From contig NC_083393.1 in NCBI RefSeq assembly GCF_030864355.1, forward strand, positions 2,604,001-2,668,000: a DNA stretch of 64,000 bases, read 5' to 3'. The translations under genes and the position numbers were made by a program. This document shows positions 25,401 through 35,596 of this stretch, piece after piece. The notes under the pieces were generated by a model, which was not told the DNA's origin, ran no database searches, and was given only the letters and a program-made list of their open reading frames with translations. Numbering within the stretch: position 1 is the first letter of the stretch; each line of letters starts with the position of its first letter. The DNA is from Cutaneotrichosporon cavernicola (taxonomy: Eukaryota; Basidiomycota; Tremellomycetes; Trichosporonales; Trichosporonaceae).

Positions 25401-27585
25401 GATCAAGACGAGCATTGCCACTTAATACTTACCGCCCCTCGGAACAGGGTGAGCAGCTCTTGGCGTCGGAGTTGCATTTGCGGGTTACCCCGCGTGGTAT
25501 TCCAAGCAGCCTTCGGCATTGCGAAGAGTGAAAGGACCGTCTTCACAGCGAATACCGCCAGCGGCCATCAATTCCAAGGAGATGGAAGGTTAACAGCTAT
25601 CTGAAACAGGGACGTCTCGTGGTTGCGCCACAGCCCCCAGCAACCCATTCACTCCCACAAAACGTGGCACAGATGGAAATACATTTCAGAACACCGTTGC
25701 ATAACACCGAAATGAGGGGGGCGAAGGCCATGCGGCGCCGCTGATGTGCACCCTTGTGCAGACCCTTGCGCGGGCTTGTGCGCGTAGCCGCCCACACCAT
25801 CCCCTGTCGACCAATGCACGCGACACATCATCCTCCATGTCTAGAGTGCGAGTGGAGAATTTGTATTGGGTTCTGGAAAGACAATCCGAACGACAGCGTC
25901 CTGATGACAGACCCATGGTGTCACCCCCAAGTGCCACACTCCAAGCGTGACACGGTTAATCAACGATTCGATTAAAACCATTTGGTTGTCTGTAAATAAC
26001 AATATGCTGTTTATCGTGGGCAGTCTGGCTACGACCGCAGGACATTCGGCAGCTCGGCAGATGCGTCAGAGGAGGCCGCCGATCCGCCGACTTGGCCGAG
26101 GTCGCCAACTGACTGGTCTGGATGATGAGGAACCCTACTTTTAAAATGGCTCATACCCTTTCCAAAGCTCAGTTCCACTCCTGGACGGCTTTAATCATGC
26201 CCCGAACAAGCGCCACCAAACGCCAGGCACGCATTCCCTGACAGTGCCAAAGAGGACTGGGGAGCTGCCAAGCAACGGAGCCTCCGCCGCCCAGTTGCTC
26301 CCGTCATCGTCGTCGTACTCTAAGTTCAAGCCCTTACGGCGTTTTTGTGGTGCCAGTAATTCATTCCGTGCCTACCAACGTTTCCTCGGTTCGTTTTTAT
26401 CGGCCACTCCGGGTTGGGTTCCGATTTAAACTGTTCCGCACCAAGTAGGCGCCACGCAGACACGTCAGCGACGCAGTAACCCCTCTCTCGGGCTGAGTTG
26501 GTGGATGTGCAAACTCGGTCCTTTTCCAACGTACTTGGCAAAGTGGAAATCACAGTGCGGAAGGAGGGACGCAGAACAATAATATCTCCGAGTCTGCTCA
26601 GGTCTGTGCATACGCCCCCAGGTATGAGCTGTACCTGCAAGTACAATACTACGTTTAGCTCGGAGGAGATGTGTTGGGTGCGAGTGGACGGTGCGAAGAG
26701 CATTAGTGCCATGTGAATATGTGAAGAAGATTCTTGATGGAACCCGAAATCCTGGTTGTGCCCTTTGGCAGGGGTGAGATGGCCGAGGATGACAGGCCCG
26801 GTAAACTGGGCAACATGATTGATTCATCACAAGGTCCAAACTGGAATCGAGGTTCCAAGCATCGGAGCAGCGTCAGTGCGACTTGTCGGAAAAAATCCGT
26901 GATTGCACCCGAGTCTGAGTCTCCCTTGACGAGATCACGAACATCCATGTTACTCTGTTACTTTATTAGACTGAAACGACACGGTGCAGATCTCACTTTA
27001 CTGTATTCTTTTAGGCATGTGGTCAGGTGTCCTGGGGTTCACCTGGTTGACCCTGTTTGGCCGCACAAGGGCCCAAGTCTCGGTGTCTAAGCCTTCCGAA
27101 TGTGCATTTACAAGTCGGATGTACGCTCAAATGTTAAATCCGTAACCTTGTTCGCGCCCTTTGACGCGAGGTGTTTCGATAATCAAAGCCAAAGTTGTGC
27201 CAACAAAGCTCGGTACATTCGCCAAACATTAATGCAAAACCCCAGGTTTCCCCATGTCAACAAACCCAGGTCCACCATTGCACCGGACCAAAGGCCACGC
27301 AACTCGGGATCGCTGTAGATCGACAATGATCGGTCAACCGTTGCCGTCGTGGCGTCGGGGGGAGGGAGCAAGGGCTGAACTGCAAAGAATCCTCGCCGAG
27401 CGCTGAATAGCAACATGTACATATGCAAGAGACTACACGGCGCCGCGCTCATCACCCCCGCTGCCACAAATCCCGGTCGCCATTTCCCGAGCGCTCATCT
27501 ACACCGTCCACGGCCGAACTTGTGAACGTCGTCTATCTCGCTCCGTGCTCGCTCCGTTATCTGTGCTCGTGTTGGTAGATGCACA
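19441..27585. other. 8.1-kb gene-free block
   Basis: No frame in this block shows a protein family, codon bias like its neighbours, or a joinable chain of exons. Base composition looks more even (less GC-rich) than the flanking genes. I see no transposase, reverse transcriptase or integrase motif, no long terminal repeats, no tRNA and no rRNA. Pyrimidine-rich leader-like sequence occurs at 23920-24100, and one isolated exon-like segment on the minus strand at about 24348-24420. A short tandem duplication is listed separately. It could be a heterochromatic or centromere-like block, a decayed element, or a non-coding RNA locus; sequence alone does not decide. Confidence 0.5.
23309..23369. repeat. 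Short tandem duplication (26/29-bp unit)
   Basis: Unit tcaagctgtcgacata..cggattcg occurs at 23309-23334 and again at 23335-23363 with a 3-base insertion, followed by the first six bases of a third copy. Recent slippage product. Confidence 0.9.
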
Positions 27586-29648
27586 ATGACAGAGGACCAG
27601 CAGCCGACAAACGCAGGTCCGAGTCACAACCCGCACCCGCACCCGCACCCACAACCACAACCACAACCACAACCACAACCACAACCACACCCACACCCTC
27701 ACCATCCCCAACCGCATGCCCTGCTAGCAGTAGGCCCAAGTCAGCCATCGCAGGTGGGGCCGTCCACCACAGTCTCACCCTCGATCCGCTCGTATCGGTC
27801 CAAGAAGATCAGGTAGGTTCCTCCGTCCCCTGACTCTGATGCTGACGCAAAGACCTTGCGATAACTGTCGTTCGCGTCGGCAAAGATGTGACATCCCCAG
27901 GGCCGGCGAGGCGTGCCGCCTTTGTGTCGTCACCAAGAAGCAGTGCACGTTTTTGCGTGAACGACGCAAGGCACCAAGTGACCTGAAGAAGCTCGCGGAG
28001 CGCGAGGCCGAGCTCACCGCCCAGATGGGCAAGGAACGGCCGCCGTTCATTCAGAACAACAGCACCGAGAGCGCAGCGACCAACGCGAGTACTGGCTCAT
28101 CTCCTGAACCCGCCAACTCGGCGTGCCTGGCACATCTGACTGCCTATATCCTCAGCACGCGTGGCGCGCCGCTGCTCGTTGCCGAACCCGTGGCCCTAGA
28201 TACGGAGGGTGACGCCGACGAGGAGCTCTATCTCGTCGGCACGGCGAGTGAACGTGACTCTCTAATCCTCAACAACATGACCGAGAGTATCGGCCCGAGT
28301 CTGGTACAGACCCGCCAGATCCCTGGCGTCCGCTTACGCACCGTCGCGCCTGGCGTCCACTTTGTGTTTTACAAGAGCATGCCGTATACACAGGACGAGG
28401 GCGCGTGGGCCGCCCTCCGAGACATGGTCACACCTGCACTCATCCCGACTGTTCTCCAGGCCTTTTTCTCCGTCGAGGCCCAGGCGCACCCCGTTCTCCG
28501 GCAGGAGGAACAGCTCTCCTCCCCGATCCTGCGGTGCATGATCCTCACCGCGGGGCTCATGTACATTCCCCAGTTTCGGCGGCTACGCAAGGAGGCGTAC
28601 ATGCTGACCATGGGTGCATTGCGCGCGCAGTCACCCAAGGCCCGGCTGTGGACTCTTCAGGTCTACGTCCTTGACCTGGATGGACGCGATGCCCTCGAGC
28701 CCAGCGGTAACTTTGTTACCCTCGGTCTGGCCATCTCCACCGCACTCCTCCTCGGCCTGCACCAGGACAGTGGTGCATGGAGCATCCCAGCGTGGGAAAA
28801 AGAACTGCGCACGCGCCTGTGGTGGAGCCTGCTCAACTACGACCGCTTCAGTAGCCTCACGTTCGGGCGACCAAGGCACATTGTCACTCCCAACGTCGTG
28901 CCCCTCCCGCCTCGAAGCGCCAGCGACACACTGAGTTACGACGCCTTCGTGAGCGCATGTGAGCTCGGCCAGATCCTCGACGACCTCGACTCGCCACACG
29001 TTTCGCTCGCCTCGTTGGCGGCTACGAGCATGCGCCTCGACGCATGGAAGAACGCGGCCGACACGCGCGGCCTCTTTGCCGTCGAGCCGGCTCCACCTGG
29101 CGTACGCTCCACTCAGCTCCTGTACCTCGGCAGCTGTATCATGGTCGTACGTGCAATCTTTGATGCGCTCGATGCGGGCGAGCTCGATGCCCTTGACGCT
29201 GCCCGCCACTCGTGCCTCATGGCATGCGAGGGCGTCGTCGACTTTGTCGCGGCCCTCACCCCAGGCGACCTGTACGGCTACTGGACAGCACGTGAGCATC
29301 CAACTAAAGACCAAGCTGACCCCAGACTCGCCGTTCATGCTCAGCCTGACGCTGACTAAGCTTGTGCGCATAATCGTGAACGCAGGCGAGGCGAGTGTGC
29401 GCGAGACTGCGCTCCACGCTCTGCGCCGCTTCACATCGGTCCTTACCGACCACCAAAACTCGGGATGGGACGTAGCGCAGCTCGCCGTCGCGCGCGGCAA
29501 CTACTTTATTCCGCTGCTTACCCGGCGCCATCCCGAATTCGCGAGCGTCCTCGATTCGGTGCAGAGTGGTATGCCCGAAGCAGCGGACCCAGCACTCGCA
29601 GACTTTCTCAACACCCTTGTGGACCCGAGCGGGATGCACGAGCTGTGA
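27586..29648 (+). CDS. Zn2Cys6 binuclear-cluster transcription factor
   Basis: Fungal-specific nuclear transcription regulator. Three exons (27586-27812, 27853-29291, 29326-29648) give 662 residues. The His/Gln/Pro repeat leader is followed, across a 40-nt intron, by the zinc cluster CDNCRSRRQRC..CRLCVVTKKQC (six Cys, spacing C-x2-C-x6-C..C-x2-C-x6-C), then a basic/coiled linker (LREREAELTAQ-like). The middle-homology (Fungal_trans) region runs about residues 240-500, with LGLAISTALLLGLHQDSGAW and ELRTRLWWSLLNYDRFSSLT as its hallmarks. The C-terminus (HSPFMLSLTLTKLVRIIVNA onward) is helical. Regulated pathway unknown: no metabolic gene is adjacent. Confidence 0.9.
27630..27705 (+). repeat. 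CCRCAM hexanucleotide repeat encoding (HP/QP)n
   Basis: In-frame hexamers (cccgca, then ccacaa, then ccacac) encode alternating His-Pro and Gln-Pro near the N-terminus of the Zn2Cys6 factor. Likely length-polymorphic. Confidence 0.85.
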
Positions 29649-29817
29649 GTAGCCTTTGCCAGGCAAACATCATAAGTGTCAGATTCCATCGCTCACACCA
29701 GCAGCCTCGGGGGCCTGTTCTCGGTTCCGACGTTGTAGTCCGTCTCTGTAGCATCACCGTTATAATGTGGGTCGTCGTGCATGTACAGTATAGTAGCTCG
29801 TGGGGTGAGCCGTTGGT

Positions 29818-30172
29818 CTACAGCCCATCGCGGACCGCAGCACTTGCGTCGGCAACATTCTTCCCCGGCTCGCGCTTCTTGACCGTCTTCATAAACTTGA
29901 CGCCGGGTACGTTGACGATCGGCACGTGCTCGCATGTGCACCGCTCCTCGACGGGGACGTCGGCGAGGACCTTGGGTCAGTCGGGGTCTGCGCACGTAAG
30001 GGTTGGCGCTGTGTCTACGCGTCTTCAACTGTTGCGCATGTCGACTGCATGTACCGTTGCCTTTGGACGTGGTGTCTCCTCTTCCAGCCACCAGACTCAC
30101 TGATTCGATGTGGTGTCCACATCCCCACCAGGTCGGCTTGCCGTCGTTGGGACAGGTCATACGGTGGCACAT
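29818..30172 (-). CDS. Small Cys/His-rich putative zinc-binding protein (74 aa)
   Basis: Two short exons. Exon 1 (30172-30101) encodes MCHRMTCPNDGKPTWWGCGH followed by HIES. After a 130-nt intron (29971-30100, gtgagt to ctgacccaag), exon 2 (29970-29818) encodes VLADVPVEERCTCEHVPIVN and a basic tail ending VRDGL. From memory this is a widespread small family with pattern C-x-x-C-G-K-x-T-W-x-G-C-G-x-H..V-P..R-C-x-C; function is unknown to me. The second Cys of the usual first pair seems replaced (CPND rather than CPxC). Both exons join in phase 0 with good splice signals. It lies tail to tail with the Zn2Cys6 gene, 169 bp away. Confidence 0.75.
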
Positions 30173-30773
30173 GATTGCAAACTGGAGCAGCAAAAGGAAG
30201 ATGAGTGGCGAACGCATTGAGGATTTGTCACTGCATAATATTGGGTAGACAGTGTTCAAGTATCCGCACCCAGATCCAAGATGGCAAACAGGGGCGGGCC
30301 GAGAGTCGGTAGTGTGACATCAGGCACGGCTCCCGGCGTTTGGTGCTGTAATAGGTGACGCTTGCTAAGTAGCATTTGTCGTATTTGTCGTACGGCGGGT
30401 ACGGGCTGTACGGGATGGTGCTAGAGCGCATGGATTCCATTTCGGGAGACCAGACATGGAACAGGAACCTCAATCGACAGAGGTTGAATGGCAAACACTT
30501 CTGCAGGCCACTGATCGCTTTGGATTTCTACCAAGCGGATGTTCAACCCCGATATCCGCCGATCTGCCAACCTCGCCATATCTTTGGTTGCCAGATCGCA
30601 AAAAGCTTGCCAACATCGCAACGTTCTCGGCTACCTCGTTAACGAACTGTAGATACAGCTACCGACTTTGGTTTGGAACGGCCGAGGCCTGTCAAGGTTC
30701 GCACCTCCTCCAGCCCTGCAGGCCCTGCACCAAACAAAAGAGAAGAGCGTGATACTCCAGATCACTTGCTTGC
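30173..30773. other. Spacer upstream of the small Cys/His protein
   Basis: 600 bp; presumably the promoter of the small Cys/His gene. A TTTT run on the minus strand (plus 30736-30739) may end the tRNA-Thr transcript. No gene seen. Confidence 0.4.
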
Positions 30774-30846
30774 TTCCTCCTAGCCGACTCGAACGACTGA
30801 CCTCGACATTACTAGTGTCGCGCTCTACCAACTGAGCTAAGGAGGA
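30774..30846 (-). tRNA. tRNA-Thr(AGT)
   Basis: On the minus strand acceptor TCCTCCT pairs with AGGAGGA. D arm GCTC/GAGC, anticodon stem CGACA/TGTCG with loop CTAGTAA (anticodon AGT at plus 30811-30813), and T arm AGTCG-TTCGAGT-CGGCT are all intact. No intron; 73 nt including discriminator A. Confidence 0.96.
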
Positions 30847-32289
30847 GATGTTCATTGGGAAAATGAGGAGGTATAGGATCCGAGGTGCCGATGAGACGGG
30901 CACGGGCCTCCCCTGGCCTGCGACGAGTACCTCATAACGGAGGGAGCCGTGAGTCCAAGGAGAGCAAGTGTGGCGGTGACGTGAGCGGTGTGTCACTGCT
31001 GTGTGCTGATAGTGTCGCTGGATGTGGCGCTCGAGGTCAGATCTCCATCTCCACGTCCGCTCGTCTCCACCGGTTGTGCACAAAGCTCACCTATGCTACT
31101 CAGTTGTTCACGTACACCCACATATATCATGTGCAGAGTCCCGTCCATCCGGCGCCGCTCGGACATGTGAATGGAAAGGCAGTGCAAGGGACGTCCAATC
31201 TGTCATTCTTCGGTGTGGTCCTTTGGGCCTTTCAAGCTCTACGTTAGTCCCACCTCGCCAGCTACCTCACTTGCTCAACTAGCTTAATTTAGCACTTGGC
31301 CGTGACGACTGGTCATTGGAGCTTTAGGACCCAGATCTGCTCGTTGTGACCCCCGAAATCATGTTTGTCTCACTTGCTGACACTACCACTCCCGAGTCCA
31401 AAGGCGCTGTATTCCGCCATGTTGCCATGTTGTGTTCTCGTCATAACCCACGCGCCTATGCCAAGTCAAGCCAAGTCAAGCAAGTGGGACGCAACTCGAG
31501 GCAGAGAGGCCACCCCGAAACTGGAGGGCGGAGGGCGGAGGGCGGAGGGCGGAGCAGGTATCTCAGTTTCGTGGGTCAGGGACATCAGGGTAGTCCCTGG
31601 AGTCGTTTCTTGATTGACGACGTGAAACTGATAGCAGTGGAAGCTTGTCCTCATACACATGTACCTACCAGTGTCTATTACACAAGTCGATTCAAGCCTG
31701 TATTCATGATTTGGTCAGTGTTTGCTTCGTGGTGTTACTGACGTTAAGCGTGAGTCTGACGAGCATGACGAAGACAGCTTTGTAGGTAACGGTATCTGTG
31801 AGGGGAAGCGTCCCAATGAACGCGTTATTGCCTTCTTTGGTGGACAGGGTGTACATGGGGTAGTGGACGCGTTCCCTGGGCCCCTGTCTTCTGGCATCAA
31901 TTGATACCGTCATTCCCCCTCCCATCGCGTCTTTGTTAGAGTGAACTAGCATTTCAGGTGCAACAGGTGCAACGTCGTCCCGAGTCCCGTACTCCCCCTC
32001 CCCCCGTTGCCCCCAGCTGCTCTCCCTTCCGACCTTCCTATCCTTCCTCCTTCCTCATCTATCACTCTCGCCCCATCACAACACTCACTCACTCACAACT
32101 CTCCTTTCAATCACAGAGAAACGGCTGGCCGTTAACACTCGCTTCCTCCTCACGACGTCGACACGCCGACATCCCTCCCTCCCCCTCTTCCCCTCTTCCG
32201 AGAGCCTCGACCCCGCCCGCCCGGCCTTGATCTCTTCACGACCTCTTTTCTTTGCCCTTCGGTTCGATTTCTCTTCATCCGCATCCACC
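30847..32289. other. Spacer with promoter of the membrane protein gene
   Basis: 1.4 kb. Holds a G-rich heptamer repeat (listed separately) and, at 31980-32280, a pyrimidine-rich leader (CCCTCCCC, CTCACTCACTC) leading to the start codon at 32290. No gene recognised. Confidence 0.45.
31523..31554 (+). repeat. GGAGGGC heptamer x4
   Basis: Four perfect 7-bp units plus a partial fifth. G-runs at regular spacing could form a quadruplex. Confidence 0.9.
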
Positions 32290-34775
32290 ATGGCCCACGG
32301 ACCTCGCGGCCGCTCCAGCGCCCACCGTCGCCAGGTCGGCATGAACCCCGACATCCTCAGCCAGATCCAGGCGTCGCTGTCGGCCGAGGTCAATGTGAGC
32401 TGGTTTGCGGAGGTGTTGCCAGAATGTTACCGGCGGTCCGGATGTGTATTGGTTGGACAACTGTGGACGTGTGTGCCGTGGCCGCGCTGCGTAGCCTGGA
32501 GGCCAGGGTGTTGCCGACAGCGCATGAGAGGCTCTGCGGTGGCGGCTCTGCAGTTTCGGGGTGCTCAAACGGCAACGCGCACGAGCCGCCTGTTGTGTTA
32601 TGTCGTCGGGGGATCGTGGGACTGGAATCTGCGCTCGCGAAATGAAGCTGCGACTGCACGCCAGTTGGGAAGATTGAGCGTGCAGTTGAGTCGATGATAA
32701 TAGCGGCGTTGACAGGGCCACCGAGGAAGGAGGGACCAGAAGCCGAACCGTCCAGCCCATTTCTTTTGTTCAATCCTTCCCACATGCGCACACTTAGACC
32801 CGCCTCCGCAGAGGAACATGGCGGGGAAATGACCTGCACTGATGCGGAGGTGCGGATATTGTATGCCTCCAGCGTGTGGGTACGCAATGGATAACCCGGA
32901 CCGCCTCCATTCTGAGCACATGTTTTCGCGTTCAACGCACATGTGAACACGCACTGACATCAGCCTAAACCTCCCCCGGTCGCAACCCCGGACAAGCCCA
33001 AGGATACGCCGAAGCCTCCAGCTCCGACCCCTCCCGCTGCACAGACCACCAAGCCGGCGCCAGCGCCGGCCGCATCGACTACCCCGAAGGCAGCGGCCCC
33101 GCCCCCGCCCTCGTCGGCTCCCCCGGCTCCTACCACCTCTCAGCCAGCTCCACAGGCCACAGGCAAGGTCGGAGCCCCCCTGCCGGCTCCACCGCCCTCT
33201 TCCTCGTCTGCTCGTGCAAGCTCATCCTCGGCGGTAAAGTCGTCGTTACCCCCGCCATCGACTCGCTCCTCGTCATCTGCCGTGCAGGGCATTAGGACAG
33301 TCACACCAAAGGTGTCAGCCGCCCCTACGGCTCCCCCTGCCACTGCATCGTCCTCGTCGGGCCTCTCTGGTGGAAGCATTGCGGGCATCGCCATCGGTCT
33401 CATTGCAGGCATCATCGTCATTGGTGGCGTTGCTGGTTGGCTCTACCGCAAGTACAAGGAACGCAACTACGACAACAACGCGAGCGCGTGGACCAAGATG
33501 AACGACGACAATGGTGTCACGCCGTACCGCAATGATCCCAAGACAAATGCCTCGGACGAGGAATTCTACAGCGGTCTGCCACCGGCTGGTTCTATGCAAA
33601 GTCAAGCTTTCCAGCCGCCTCCCCAGCACGGTTACTATGCCGACAACGGCATGCGGCCCGACTCGATGGCGGCTATGGAGAACAACATGGCTGGCTACGG
33701 CTCTGGCGTCCGCAGTGGGCCGTACCCTGACCCCGCTCCCGTTGCTGTGGCGTACGACGCCAACGGGCGCCCGTACACCCCGACGCAGCAGAACGGACAG
33801 TGGGGTTATGATCATCACCAGCAGGAGCAGTATGCGCCCAACCCCTTTGACGACGCCAACCGCATGTCTCCTCTGGGGTCGCTGCACTCGCCCAACTCGC
33901 CTCACCACCAGCAGAACTTCGGCGGACCGCGCCAGCTGGTTGGCCCTGGCCAAACCTTCGCTGGTGTTGCGCCCGTTCCTGCTCTTGCTCCGGCTCCCGT
34001 CCCGCTCGGCCGTCCTCAGCCTCCCCAGTCCTACGACGACATTGCTGCTGCCGAGATGTACGCCGACGACCGTTACGCCGACGACCACATGGCTGCTCCC
34101 CCTCATCTTGGCCACTTCGGTCAGCAGCAGCCTGGCAACTTCCCGCCTGAGTCGTTCGCTACGGCTGAGGCCCGCCACTCTGGTTCTGGCATGCCCCAGG
34201 ACCTGCGTGCCATCTCGCCGGTCACGTCCATGCCCGCGTCGATCATCCACCCGCCTCAGCCTCTCCCGACCATGCAGCCCATGAGTCCGCTCATCAGTCC
34301 TGTTGCGCTCAGCAATGACGACGACTCGAACCACATGTACGATGAGGTTGCGCGTGCCGCCGGTGTTCCCAGCCCCTCGGCAACTGCTCCTCTCTCTCCG
34401 GGTTCGCCGCAGCAGCAGCAGCAGGCCTTCCTCCCGCCGGTCGTGTCCTACCAGCATGGCGTCCCTCTGTCGCCCCTTGTCGAGGTGCCGACGCCTGCGT
34501 CGTCGACCATGCCGCTCATGCCTGACGGTCTCGCTTCCGCCGAGACTTCGTTTGCCCAACGCGTCGCAGTCCCTACGGCCTCGCCTTCGATCGTGACAGC
34601 CGTTCCTGTTATCGTTCCTGCAGCCGCGCCAGTGCCCCGTCCTCTCCCAGCGATCCCGCAGCAGCAGACTGTCCCTTCTCCGACGCCCGCTTCCGCGCCT
34701 GGGGCCCCCATCAGCGCTCCCAACCAGGCCCATGCTCGGACAGACAGCCTGGACGACGCTTATGGTGGCATTTAA
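32290..34775 (+). CDS. Pro/Ser-rich single-pass membrane protein
   Basis: Exon 1 (32290-32394) starts MAHGPRGRSSAHRRQVGMNP after a Kozak-like ccaccATGg. A 569-nt intron (gtgagc to ctgacatcag) joins in phase 0 to exon 2 (32964-34775), giving 638 residues. Residues about 36-160 are Pro/Ala/Ser/Thr repeats (PAP, PPPSS) typical of O-mannosylated wall-spanning stalks. One membrane segment follows, SIAGIAIGLIAGIIVIGGVA, then a stop-transfer WLYRKYKERN and a long Pro/Gln/Met-rich tail with NPFDD and PQPPQSYDD motifs. This is the layout of fungal wall sensors and Axl2-like proteins, but there is no N-terminal signal peptide and no WSC domain. Either the topology is type III or an N-terminal exon is misassigned. 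Function unknown. Confidence 0.75.
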
Positions 34776-35596
34776 TGTTTGTACGAGTCTAGTACGCGTG
34801 TCGCGCCGGCGCGTACGTGTTTATTGCTTTGATGAACCCTTGCCGATATGTCGACGTGTTGTGCAAGAGTGTGGCCGTGGCAAGTGTGGCCAGTGAGGAC
34901 GAGTATTCGAGCTTGTGAGTGCGGATGACGTGGTTGTTGTTTGTTTTGATGATGAGCATTGAGCCATCGGATGAGAAGGAGCAGGGTAAAAGACGCGACC
35001 CAGGGTTGTAAAATACGCGTTGGTGGAGCGCGACGCGAAGAGAAGCATGTTGGACATTCAACTCGCCACTGGGCCTTGGAAGACCGAACACAAATCTGTC
35101 TTGGAACACAATTTGCATGAAACTAGACTGCGTTGATAACGATGTTGAGCTAGACATCGAAGGTTCTTTCGACTTTGTGACAAGGTAGTAGTGGTGCATG
35201 TGAAAATTGCCCAAAGCGGGCAAATGGAGGTTCGGAAAGCAATTGAAGCAAATGTGGTAATAGCGGGATCAAATCAAGGCAAGTACGCGCCTCTCCTTGG
35301 ATCCTTTGGAGGCGCGTAGGGTAGGGAAGGGGTGTGGAGGGAGGACATGGCAATGAGGGGGCTGAACACGACTGACGACCAGACAACCCCGCGTCCCGCC
35401 CCAATCGCCCTCATCCCCTCCCTCTCATTCTCATACCCACTCATTACACCTAACCACATCCACACCCACGAATACTCAGAACAGTACTCGATATATTAAG
35501 CGCGTCTACGCACTTTTCCCAACACTCCCCCACGCATCTTGACCTCCCGCGCTTCCGAACGCGCACCACCACGGGCGATACTGCCTCTCAATCACG
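34776..35596. other. Spacer before the Mbp1-like gene
   Basis: 820 bp. Pyrimidine-rich promoter/leader sequence at 35390-35590 precedes the start. A minus-strand frame of 144 codons at 34789-35223 has no family features. Nothing else seen. Confidence 0.45.

Noticed and set aside
19441..27585. Transposon or viral integration as the cause of the gene-free block
   Set aside because: No reverse transcriptase, integrase, transposase, capsid or terminal-repeat signal could be read; left as unexplained instead.
33315..34733. 472-codon open frame on the minus strand opposite the membrane protein gene
   Set aside because: Arg/Gly/Val-rich mirror of a GC-rich coding strand; the plus-strand frame has a membrane helix and sensible codons, and this one has no family features.
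34789..35223. 144-codon minus-strand frame downstream of the membrane protein
   Set aside because: Lies in a 3' UTR-like region, no domain, no homologous look.
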